The notes beneath the pieces are model-generated. The model worked only from the letters and a program-made list of their open reading frames with translations. It did not search any database and was not told the DNA's origin. Positions 1 through 8,186 of a stretch of DNA of 46,374 nucleotides are shown piece after piece. The position numbers and the translations under genes were made by a program. The stretch's first letter is position 1, and the number at the start of each line of letters is the position of its first letter. The DNA comes from Gracilariopsis chorda (lineage: Eukaryota > Rhodophyta > Florideophyceae > Gracilariales > Gracilariaceae), in NCBI GenBank assembly GCA_003194525.1, contig NBIV01000413.1, positions 1-46,374 on the forward strand. Reading direction: 5' to 3'.

Positions 1-558
1 ACACGTCGGTAATATCAATACCCAAAACTGGGGCGGAGATAGGGCCTGTACGGGCGGTCACACGACAACAATGAATACCACGAGTGGTCACAACCCTGGG
101 TACGACGAGCACGGTCTCCTCGGTGGTGCGAGTCGGGTGAAGCTATCGGGCAAGCGGTGTACCTCCGCGAGGAGTTAGACACTTCGCATGGCGAATAGTC
201 AGAGCCGAACTCTTGTTACCTTTCTTGGTGAGCGCCGCCGTGCGGCCGACGCTCAAGTACTAGCTCAGTGCAGTACAGTAGGTAGTGCACTAGCCTAAGT
301 AAAATTAACCCCTAAACTATACTAAAATAAGTAGCCGTTTTGGGCCTCCTGGCCGGGCTGTAGCCACGTGTCCACCACCTTTGCCAGGCAAGTACCACAA
401 AAATATGAATGTTCCCATAACCACCCTGGGTAACCCGACCACTAATTAGCCCGGTAAACGGGGGCTAAAATTCATGCATCCCGCTTCATCGCTCGCACCG
501 AGTACACCTCAGATATGAGTTTCACCATCGCCCGTACGCGGGAATGTATTGCACTACA
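1..558 (-). repeat. 3' LTR of the chromovirus (outer end cut off by the window)
   Basis: Positions 1-559 repeat as 10408-10972. In minus orientation the LTR begins TGTAGTGCAATACA directly after a polypurine tract. Its other terminus is not visible, because the window starts inside the repeat. Compared with the right copy it lacks a dinucleotide near 107, near 196 and near 232, lacks one G near 353, and has one extra A near 397. Substitutions occur near 377, 442 and 452. Confidence 0.92.
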
Positions 559-572
559 CATCCCCTCCTTAA
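559..572 (-). other. Polypurine tract of the chromovirus
   Basis: On the minus strand the bases just before the 3' LTR read TTAAGGAGGGGATG, followed by TGTAGTG of the LTR. The extra TG between the tract and the integrated LTR end matches the two bases normally removed at integration: at the right LTR the same position is already host (Copia) sequence. Confidence 0.75.
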
Positions 573-621
573 GGGCCGAAAACGAACGTGAGTATACGCG
601 TGAGGAGATGAGGCGCGAGGG

Positions 622-630
622 TATAAATAG
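622..630 (+). promoter_or_regulatory. TATA box of the antisense transcription unit
   Basis: TATAAATAG on the plus strand lies 64 bases inside the 3' LTR edge and about 105 bases before the ATG at 733. It points towards the antisense frame and away from the sense genes of the element. The match to a consensus TATA box is seen directly; that it works as a promoter is inferred. Confidence 0.55.
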
Positions 631-732
631 TCCCGACAAGGGAATCGCCGAGATACCGGTCCCCCGTACCAACACGGTTACAACTGATCAACCCTCAGTG
701 CCTTCTTCAACAGACTCTGCGCCCCTCTTACT

Positions 733-2438
733 ATGACCAACACTCCGTTTTCGAACAACCCGCCTGCAGGCGCCCCGCAGGGGACTTCCGCGAGCGGACA
801 ACCTTCCTTCGCGACGCCGGGGTCGCGGGTTCGTCACCAACCTCTGGGTTCCTCTCCTTGCCTCTGCCTGGAGGATCGTCTCATGTTCCAACCTTGGATG
901 CCTCGGATGCCCGCGAGTATCGCCGCCTGGAATTCCGCTCAAGCGATACCGATCACTGCGACCGCCGCCGGCTGGGTGTCACCATCGACACTTTGGGCCC
1001 GCAATCCCCGGGAAGACGCTCTCCTCTTTTCGCGTGCGCCCTGGTTCCACCCCACATGGGTTTCCGACTCGGACCTCATCGACTCCTATGTGGAGGAGGC
1101 GAGCTCCCAGGGACTAGGCCGGGATTGGTCGACTCCTTCGACTGGAGGACGCGTATCGCGGTAGAGCCACAGTTCCTCGCACGGAAGCGCACCAGATATG
1201 GTTTCGAGACGCTGAATGAAGCACGTGCCGGGATGGCCAAGGTCGCCTACGACCGTCTCGCCCCGCGAGTTATCCGGATGAGCTGATACCAACGGAATAC
1301 AGCTTTGACCTCTCGCGGTACCGTACCTACGGTGAAGTCTCATACTGCGAGAACCTTGCTGCCTACCAGCCATCTACACCGTTCCGGTCCACTCCAATAG
1401 AAGCCGGATGCTCCTCTGGAGGCGCCCTATTCTGCGTGCAGAGTTCCGATATCTTCGTCGTCCGAAATCATCGCGGATCCTTCTTCGACCGACTCCGGTT
1501 TGAGCGAAAGGCGCGCTCCCGCTTCGGGTTCCTGGTACCATACCAAAATCTCGAGGTCGAGAGGCTCCGTCCATCCGCGATGCGCGGCCGGTATGCACCT
1601 CTTCCCATTGGTGGAGCAGGTTCGAAGTCCCGAGGGGATGCTTTGCGGAGATGCCTCCGTGCCTCAGCTACATCGGTTCACGATTAATCAACAATCCGGA
1701 TTCCGGTTACTGGACTCTCTTCCTCGCCGAATGGGCTGCTCGCGTTACCGCATTTCTCCTCTGGGAGGTGTACGACAAGAACCGTCTGTGGTACATTCCT
1801 CCTCACCTACGCCAGGTTATCCGCCGATTGGATCTCTATATCCCTCTGGATCCGAAGCCAATGTAGATGAGCTTCAGTGCCTTCTGAACACCATCGATAT
1901 GGTTAACTGGATACAGTCCCAGTCTCCAACGTCCCTGACGGTGAGCCTTCCAGGCATGATCGCTCTCCAGGCCGGAGAAATCCAAACGCTGGCAACTTCG
2001 TCTTCTATGACCCTTGGGAGGTATCCGTGACTTCACGGGCTCACGCGCTAGCGTTACGCGATGTACCACGCTCCGTTCCGCGAGGCCACCCGGTTGGGTT
2101 CATGTTTTCCGATGACTGGCACGGTTCCTACGAGGATGATCCAATGGTGGATGACGACCCCGATGAGGTGGAGGAGGCCGTAGCCCGGAACGGCGATGGT
2201 CGACGATCTCGACGGATCCGGCCAGCATGTGGCTGCTCCAGATGGCTGGAATATGGCCGCCAGTACGGCTGCTTTTCCGTCTACCGCATCTCCGATCCCC
2301 GTGGACCCTCAGGCCGTTGCCCTCAGGGCTCACCTCCAGTCCATTGGAGTGGTTGCGCCTTCCAACCTCACCAGCGTGAGCGAGTTATTGGCTTTCGCGT
2401 CTGCGAACTACCAACCGCCAACGAGCGGCTCATCCTAA
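733..2438 (+). pseudogene. Antisense accessory ORF of the chromovirus, frame-broken
   Basis: This plus-strand coding stretch lies opposite to gag-pol, between the 3' LTR and the chromodomain frame. It starts at ATG 733 (MTNTPFSNNPPAG) and ends at the stop after NYQPPTSGSS at 2438. Protein-like sequence passes through all three frames, with at least eight frame changes. Recognisable blocks are DARYEYRR-like sequence near 920, DSDLIDSYVEEASSQGLG near 1070, ARKRTRYGFETLNEARAG near 1180, a Trp/Leu-rich block (GYWTLFLAEWAARVTAFLL) near 1710 and an acidic block (DDPMVDDDPDEVEEAV) near 2140. The reconstructed length would be about 570 residues. I recognise no domain family. Antisense ORFs in this position are known in some plant Gypsy elements. 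A TATA box upstream and hairpin repeats downstream support a separate transcript. Confidence 0.5.
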
Positions 2439-2575
2439 GTCAGGATCCTGGACTGTGGCACACACACCTGATATAGGTTAGCGCTTAACGCTCCATAGCT
2501 TGTGGTAAACGACTTCCTTCTTCTATATCCGTATGTCCGGACTCTTCTTTTTCTTCTTCATAGCATCTTCATGCT

Positions 2576-2632
2576 GGACCGCTAGGCGGTATTCTTCATT
2601 AAACCGTTACTTCGGTCGGACCGCTAGGCGGT
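2576..2632. repeat. Two copies of a 15-bp palindromic motif between convergent frames
   Basis: GGACCGCTAGGCGGT occurs at 2576-2590 and again at 2618-2632, a 42-bp period. Each copy contains the inverted repeat ACCGC-TAG-GCGGT. The motifs lie between the end of the antisense frame (2438) and the end of the sense chromodomain frame (2607). A role in 3'-end formation for one or both transcripts is possible but unproven. Confidence 0.6.
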
Positions 2633-3407
2633 GTGACGTCCAATGACCATTGGTTTCCCTATCCAGTCCATTACTTCGTGTAACCTTCTGTAGCCAGATC
2701 TCTTCCTGTGTCCTCTTCTCTTCGGAGACTTCTCTTCCGTCTTCGAATCTTCTGCATAGTGCAGTGTATCGTCCTACCCAACCTGGCCATGTCCAAAGTG
2801 GATGGGAGTGGGAACCGCGTCCGCGGTGGTAGGTTATCACCTTGGAACGAGGAAGGTGCTGAATGGGCTCCCATGTGTCCTCTTCCGGGGGGTATCCGTA
2901 CCATCGGATTTGGTAAAACCACACTCCTTTGGAGTCCAGAACATGATCCACGATGTGGTCAACGACAAACTCCTGGTCGTACGTAGCCGGCTCCTGACCC
3001 GTCATGGCAGGGCTTAAGGGGAGAACCCTGTGAGGGGACTTGCCTGAAATTGGCGCGACCCTGCGGGCAAAGTCAGCTTTCCTCGACGCTGCGAGTGCTG
3101 GGACTTGATACCGCATTGCGGTCTTGCCGCTTCCTAATCCTCTCCTTGTGGGGGGGGCCTTCCGTTCTAACCGGATTCCCCTATTCACTCGCAGCTCGCG
3201 AGCTCTTCTCCCACGCGACCCGTGCAACTCTGGTGAGTTTGACCGTTCACGGTGAGGGAGGCGGTTCACTACGGTTCCGACGCCAGGAGGCGGTATGTAC
3301 GTGTACACCTTTCCACGGTTTGGAATTTCGGGCTTCGTCCGCGTGAAAGTGGCGTCACAGTGTCCATTTGTGGGGCTCTGCGGTAACGCACGCAGTGTCA
3401 ACCACAC
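2607..3407 (-). CDS. Chromodomain-containing ORF of the chromovirus
   Basis: The frame encodes 266 residues. A chromodomain lies at about residues 146-195: it begins EFVVDHIVDHVLD and continues through WFYQIRWYGYPPEEDTWEP, with the aromatic residues and the Trp-Glu-Pro step typical of the fold. In chromoviruses this domain normally ends the integrase and steers insertion to modified histones. Here it is separated from the integrase stop (3782) by about 375 bases and lies one frame away. The N-terminal 145 residues are basic, low in complexity and may not be real. The detachment may be genuine or may come from frame errors in 3408-3781. The chromodomain call is firm; the start codon is not. 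Confidence 0.8.
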   Translation of the reverse strand: MWLTLRALPQSPTNGHCDATFTRTKPEIPNRGKVYTYIPPPGVGTVVNRLPHRERSNSPELHGSRGRRARELRVNRGIRLERKAPPTRRGLGSGKTAMRYQVPALAASRKADFARRVAPISGKSPHRVLPLSPAMTGQEPATYDQEFVVDHIVDHVLDSKGVWFYQIRWYGYPPEEDTWEPIQHLPRSKVITYHRGRGSHSHPLWTWPGWVGRYTALCRRFEDGREVSEEKRTQEEIWLQKVTRSNGLDRETNGHWTSHRLAVRPK

Positions 3408-3781
3408 TCTCCGTGTCCGCGGTTGCTTTTCAGCTCACCACGAAACTGGTTATGACCGAGGTTGTATGTGCTCCGTGCTCGGAGATATCATTCGCCACAT
3501 TAGTGACCACACCGAGTCCGGTTCCCTACTTCCTCCTTCGCTACCCAGCGACTCGCTCGACAGGAGTGCATCCGGGTCCGCAGAGACGGCCTTCTCGCTT
3601 CGCGATGCGTTCAACTCCTCCCTGCTCCGGGGGTGCTCATCCGACGATGCCGTATGAAACGGGACACCGTCCGACGCCGGAGCTTCCTTCCGCGATGGCG
3701 CGATCGCTTCCCGTCCCTCCCCCTCCTTAGGTGAGAGGGCGGTGGGTTCAGGCTGAAGGACCTCCGCGGGCGGAGTAACGG
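3408..3781 (-). other. Spacer between integrase and chromodomain frames
   Basis: No single frame is open across this stretch. Minus-strand segments rich in Ser, Arg and Glu suggest a disordered linker that once joined the integrase tail to the chromodomain, now interrupted in every frame. Confidence 0.35.
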
Positions 3782-6286
3782 TTAGGCGTTTGGGTCAAGC
3801 GTGCGTTGCACGATACGCGCGGCGCGCCCAACCGGTTGATCGGCAATCGGAAGATCCGAGAGTCCCCGTTCCGGGTGCGGTAAGACGGGTGGGCGGGACG
3901 GAAGCAGATTATCCGTTGGCCGAGTTACGAGGTCATCCTCCGGGATGGTCACGAGCGGTGATGAGCCCTCAGGGGGCGCAGGCGCGTGGGCTACGCGGTC
4001 GCGTGAGACGCGTTCGAACTGGTTATCGATGTCCAGTACGACTGTGTCGTCGGCGACGGAAACCACCCGATAGGGCCCATTCACTATCGGTGACAACTTG
4101 TGGCGCTTCTCCTTTTCGGGATTATAATATTCCTTTCGCAGGAAGACAGAATCCCCTTCCGAGACCTGGGGTATCGGGGTACGAATCTTCGCGTCGAAGT
4201 TCTGTTTGTATGCCTCCTGGGCTTTTCCCATAGCCTTTCGGGCGGTAGGGACCATGTTCTTCAACCATTCCTTCCAGGAATCTCGATATAACCTTGGTGA
4301 AGGGTACCCCGAGACGTTCGGTTGCGCTTCAATAGCCATGGGTGGCGGAATCCGAGACAAGAGCAGCTCAAATGGAGCGAGGGTCGTGACCCGGTGTACC
4401 TGGGTGTTATACGCGTACGTAATAGCGTCCGTGTACAAGTCCCATTCCATGGGGTGATCCGCAACATACGCGCGCAGTGCGTTGAGCATAGTACGATTGA
4501 ATCGTTCCACTTGTCCGTTACACTGCGGGTGGTAGGTGGTAGTAAACATATTCTTGATTCCCAAGATTCTACATACGTCCTGAAAGAACTTTGAGGTAAA
4601 TTGAGATCCGTTGTCGGAGAGTAGATGTACCGGCGGGCCGTAAGTAAAGACCCAGTGGGTTACGAACGCACGCGCAACCACGTCCGCGGTAATCCGTTTA
4701 AGCGGTACTGTTCTCACCAACTTTGAGAAGCGGTCAGTAATGACGAGAAGATACTTGTAACCACGTTTGGTTTTGACAAGCTCGCCCAAGATATCAATAG
4801 CGACATATTCGAGTGGCGCCCGTGCCGGGAATAGTGTTAACTTCTTCGAGTACTTCCGAAGTTTCACATTATTCTTCGCACATTCCACGCACGAGCGGCG
4901 AACTGCATAGCAGTCAAATGCCATAGCAGGCCAATAGAAGTTCCTGCGAAGAGTCAGGTATAGTTTCCTCCCGCCGGGATGTGCACCCAACTTCGCGTAA
5001 TGCGACAGATGCAAGACGCGCTGCTGCAGCGTGTGAGGTACAACGATCTGTGGGGCCCGTGTCAGCGACCTGACTAGGTAGCCTCGATCGTTCACCGCAA
5101 AGGGTATCTGTGCGCCCCCGTTAAGACGGGCACGAATCTGGGCACAGAAAGGATCCTGCTGTTGTTCACGGATCATTTCCTCAGAGGATATGGGAACAAC
5201 CTGGCCATCCGGAGGATCCGTAGGGCTTGCAGCCAGAATATCATCACAGATGTCATCCCCATTCACGTCTGGGTCGTCTTCTTCCGTTCCCTCCGGGGAT
5301 TGTGCCATGAAACATGGTATTTCCAGATCGTCGACCGGTTCGGTTTCCGCTGATGTTCCTAAGCGCGATAGGGCGTCAGCCTGAGTATTCAGGGATCCCT
5401 TCTTGTAGAGGACATCAAATGTAAATTCCGAGAGTCGGAGACGCCAACGCATGAGGCGGCCCGACGGTTCTCGAATTTCGAGTAGCCAACGGAGAGCCGA
5501 GTGATCGGTGTGAACCTTGAAATGGTTACCCATAAGGTATGGGCGAAGCGTTGCCAACGCCCAAACAACAGCAAGACACTCCTTCTCGGACACCGAGTAG
5601 TTGCGCTCGTGAACGTTCAACGAACGTGACCAATATCCGATCGGATGTCTTTCTCCTTCTTCCGTGACTTGGAACAACGCACAACCCACCTGGTGGGCAC
5701 TTGAGTCAGTATCCACTTCGAAGGGTAAGTCCGGGTGCGGTAAGGCCAGAACTGGCGGGGACGTTACAGCGTCGACAAGAGACGAGAATGCTGACGACTC
5801 AGCCTCGTCAAAGACGTCCAGTTCGGTGGGTTGTCCTTTCCGGAGGAGTGCGTTAAGCGGTGCTGACAAGTCGGCGAAGTTCGGGACGAATCGGCGATAT
5901 ACATTGCAAAGTTCTAGGAAGGATCGAAGCTCCGTTTGATTAGTCGGATGTTTCGCCTCTCGAAGTGATTTCACTCTTGCTTCATCGATTGAAAGCTGTC
6001 CGGGGCGGATGATGTGCCCCAGATATTTTACCGAATCGGCGCAGAACTCACACTTTCCCAGCTTCAGGGTGATGCCCGCGTTGCGGAGCACTGTCAAGAC
6101 TTCCCGGACATGGGACAGGTGATCGTCCAAGTTATTGGAGAACACTATAATGTCGTCCAAGTATACCAGACAGCTGGTCCATTTGAACCTCGCCAAGAGG
6201 ATATCGATTGCCCGTTGGAATGTAGCTGGGGCATTCGTTAGTCCAAACGGCATTCGCTTAAAGCGATATAGTCCTTGATGGCACAC
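3782..6286 (-). CDS. pol: pol, distal part: RT fingers/palm, RNase H, integrase
   Basis: This 834-residue frame begins in the middle of RT (MCHQGLYRFKRMPFGLTNAP) and holds the catalytic motif CLVYLDDIIVFS near residue 40. RNase H follows at about 190-310 (PFEVDTDSSAHQVGCALF; later DHSALRWL and ADALSRL). The integrase has the HHCC zinc finger (HLSHYAKLGAHPGG ... CVECAKN), the DDE core (YVAIDILGELVKTKRGYKYL; LLSDNGSQFTSKFFQD; HPQCNGQVERFNRT) and a GPY-like module (KLSPIVNGPYRVVSV). The true reading enters from the upstream pol frame: restoring one G at about 6345, so that TTGATGCC becomes TTGGATGCC, joins the two and recovers the usual LDANSGYWQVPI segment. The ATG at 6286 is therefore not a real start. 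The protein makes cDNA and integrates it. Confidence 0.93.
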   Translation of the reverse strand: MCHQGLYRFKRMPFGLTNAPATFQRAIDILLARFKWTSCLVYLDDIIVFSNNLDDHLSHVREVLTVLRNAGITLKLGKCEFCADSVKYLGHIIRPGQLSIDEARVKSLREAKHPTNQTELRSFLELCNVYRRFVPNFADLSAPLNALLRKGQPTELDVFDEAESSAFSSLVDAVTSPPVLALPHPDLPFEVDTDSSAHQVGCALFQVTEEGERHPIGYWSRSLNVHERNYSVSEKECLAVVWALATLRPYLMGNHFKVHTDHSALRWLLEIREPSGRLMRWRLRLSEFTFDVLYKKGSLNTQADALSRLGTSAETEPVDDLEIPCFMAQSPEGTEEDDPDVNGDDICDDILAASPTDPPDGQVVPISSEEMIREQQQDPFCAQIRARLNGGAQIPFAVNDRGYLVRSLTRAPQIVVPHTLQQRVLHLSHYAKLGAHPGGRKLYLTLRRNFYWPAMAFDCYAVRRSCVECAKNNVKLRKYSKKLTLFPARAPLEYVAIDILGELVKTKRGYKYLLVITDRFSKLVRTVPLKRITADVVARAFVTHWVFTYGPPVHLLSDNGSQFTSKFFQDVCRILGIKNMFTTTYHPQCNGQVERFNRTMLNALRAYVADHPMEWDLYTDAITYAYNTQVHRVTTLAPFELLLSRIPPPMAIEAQPNVSGYPSPRLYRDSWKEWLKNMVPTARKAMGKAQEAYKQNFDAKIRTPIPQVSEGDSVFLRKEYYNPEKEKRHKLSPIVNGPYRVVSVADDTVVLDIDNQFERVSRDRVAHAPAPPEGSSPLVTIPEDDLVTRPTDNLLPSRPPVLPHPERGLSDLPIADQPVGRAARIVQRTLDPNA

Positions 6287-7863
6287 AAACGCGGTCTTAT
6301 CACGATCTTCTTTCCTAATAGGGACCTGCCAGTATCCCGAATTGGCATCAAGGTAGTGAACACCGTTGCGCTCCCCAGGGAGTCAATGTACTCGTCCATT
6401 CGTGGAATCGGATAGACGTCCTTGACGGTAACCGCATTCAGGCGGCGGTAATCCACACAGAAACGCCATGATCCATCCGCTTTCGGAACAAGGACAACAG
6501 GAGAAGCCCAAGGGGATTGTGCTGCTTCGATAACTCCAGCTCGCAGCATCTTCTCCACCTGAGATTTCTCTTCCCCCCTTGCTTTAGGGCCTGCCCGATA
6601 CGGGTGCTGTGCAATAGGCCGTGTATCCGGCAACAAATCAATCCGATGTTCGGTTACCCCTATCGTCCCCAGGGAACCGTCCCACATGGCGGTAAAGTCC
6701 CTGAGCATGTCACGAAACTTCTCACGATGAGATTCATTAATGTGATCCAGGTCCAACTTATCCAAAGCCTGTTCTGGGTCTAACGCAGTATCTGCCGATG
6801 CTGAAGTCGTGCTCTTCTGAGCTTCTTCGAAAGTCGAATCTGAACTTTCCCGGGCGGGATCCAACGGAACGAACGGGACCTCCTCCCCCTCCTTAGGGTC
6901 TTGTATTCCGAGAACGTCGGATATCGGAATCTTTGTAGGAAGGATAGCCAACGGATGCGGAAGCATGCTGCCCAGGACCTGGTTTTTAACCAACCACTGA
7001 GTGGTAGTTCCGAGGTTAGCAACGAGAACCTTAAAGGGTTTGTCCGGCTCGACGGATACGATCCCATTTGCTAATGCGAGACGGCGCTGTTCGTAGAGCG
7101 AGGGGAGCGGTTGAACAACCTGCAACCCGTGGTGTTTGGATGTTACCGAGACCCACACCTGGGATTCCTTCGGGATCGAAACTGGTTCCGCGACGCGAAT
7201 CTTCGTAGATGCTCGATCCACATTGGACGCTTCCTGAGCAGCAGGTAAAGGTACCCGTTTACGGGAGGCGTGTCGCAAGGGCTTCCGTACAATCGGGATG
7301 GTCGAACCGTTGGCCAATTCCACGGATCTGGAGCGAGGGCGGATAGCTTCCACGAAGCGGTCACAGAAATCACAACCGAGGATAACCGGTGCAGCAAGAG
7401 AATCGCATACGATGAAGTCCAACTTCACCACGTAGGTGCCTAGTCTGAGTACCAGAGGAATTGTTCCAAGAGTCTGGAGCGGGTTGTTATTAGCGTCCGC
7501 CAGATCCAGACTTGGACCAATGCGAATGCATTTCCGCATGGCGGGTGGAATAATCCCGATATTGATCAGGTTCGGAGCGGCACCTGTATCCAGGACAGAT
7601 AACTGACGAACCATGAACTGGTTAGAGAGACCGAGGTCACTATAAACTTTATAGTTCCTCTTGGCCATTACCAAAACTCGATCCGGGATGCGGAGGTTAC
7701 GGGACCGTATCCACGGACGACGCAGAGCCACTAAGTGGTCCGAGCTCACGTCTTCTTGAGCCAGTTTCCTCGTGAGGATTTTGGCAGGGGAGCGAAGCGG
7801 TGGCGCCTCAGGCGTCTTCAACTTCGGCTTGGAAGACACCCCTCCCGTGGGGGAGACTCCCAA
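6238..7863 (-). CDS. pol: pol, proximal part: aspartic protease and start of RT
   Basis: A retropepsin-like protease holds the active-site triad SVLDTGAAPNLI at about residues 90-101, followed by VILGCDFCDRF near 165. RT begins near residue 400 with HRIDLLPDTRPIAQHPYR, KMLRAGVIEAAQSPWASPVV and the motif WRFCVDYRRLNAVTVKD. After ATVFTTL the frame turns to nonsense for about 30 codons; the correct RT continues one frame over in the distal pol frame. Entry is probably by -1 frameshifting from the gag/NC frame, because this frame is open across the overlap at 7866-7880 and has no convincing ATG of its own. Confidence 0.9.
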   Translation of the reverse strand: MGVSPTGGVSSKPKLKTPEAPPLRSPAKILTRKLAQEDVSSDHLVALRRPWIRSRNLRIPDRVLVMAKRNYKVYSDLGLSNQFMVRQLSVLDTGAAPNLINIGIIPPAMRKCIRIGPSLDLADANNNPLQTLGTIPLVLRLGTYVVKLDFIVCDSLAAPVILGCDFCDRFVEAIRPRSRSVELANGSTIPIVRKPLRHASRKRVPLPAAQEASNVDRASTKIRVAEPVSIPKESQVWVSVTSKHHGLQVVQPLPSLYEQRRLALANGIVSVEPDKPFKVLVANLGTTTQWLVKNQVLGSMLPHPLAILPTKIPISDVLGIQDPKEGEEVPFVPLDPARESSDSTFEEAQKSTTSASADTALDPEQALDKLDLDHINESHREKFRDMLRDFTAMWDGSLGTIGVTEHRIDLLPDTRPIAQHPYRAGPKARGEEKSQVEKMLRAGVIEAAQSPWASPVVLVPKADGSWRFCVDYRRLNAVTVKDVYPIPRMDEYIDSLGSATVFTTLMPIRDTGRSLLGKKIVIRPRLCAIKDYIALSECRLD

Positions 7864-7865
7864 GA

Positions 7866-8168
7866 TTAGTTTTTCGGGACCGAATCGACCGCTGGGTGCG
7901 GCTGAGCCCGTTCCGAAAGGTTAGGGTTGTTACCGTTCGCGGTTTTCGCGGCTTCTCGAGCTTGAGCATTGTGGACCGCAGCCTTTGCGTCTTCATACGA
8001 ATTACTCGGGACACGAGCCTTATGCTCCGGTGGGAGATTCTCATAATTTCCCACGATCTTCCACATCTCGCGAATGGGGAGGGTACACTGCGACGCAGTA
8101 TGAACTTCAAGGTAACAAATGTAGCAAATCAGCGGGGCTGAACGTGTTCCGGTGGCGTGGGACATCAT
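7866..8168 (-). CDS. Nucleocapsid-like frame with CCHC zinc knuckle
   Basis: The 100-residue frame holds CYICYLEVHTASQC near residue 15. This is a perfect C-x2-C-x4-H-x4-C retroviral zinc knuckle, used to bind genomic RNA. It is in the same frame as gag and separated from it only by the TAA at 8187-8189 and six codons, so it is the natural C-terminal part of Gag. The TAA is either a mutation or a readthrough stop. The end of the frame carries the candidate frameshift site into pol. Confidence 0.8.
   Translation of the reverse strand: MMSHATGTRSAPLICYICYLEVHTASQCTLPIREMWKIVGNYENLPPEHKARVPSNSYEDAKAAVHNAQAREAAKTANGNNPNLSERAQPHPAVDSVPKN
7869..7875 (-). other. Candidate -1 ribosomal frameshift site, gag to pol
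   Basis: On the minus strand the NC frame ends CCG AAA AAC TAA. The heptamer GAAAAAC lies directly before the stop. A one-base backward slip gives GAA AAA CTA ATC and enters the protease frame, which is open there. The heptamer resembles A-AAA-AAC slippery sites but has G first, so the match is imperfect. I did not find an obvious downstream pseudoknot. Confidence 0.5.
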
Positions 8169-8186
8169 TCCGCGGTGCTGAGGGTG

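Noticed and set aside
1600..1640. GGTTCGAAGTCC, a possible tRNA T-arm inside the chromovirus
   Set aside because: There is no cloverleaf around it, and it lies in the antisense coding stretch.
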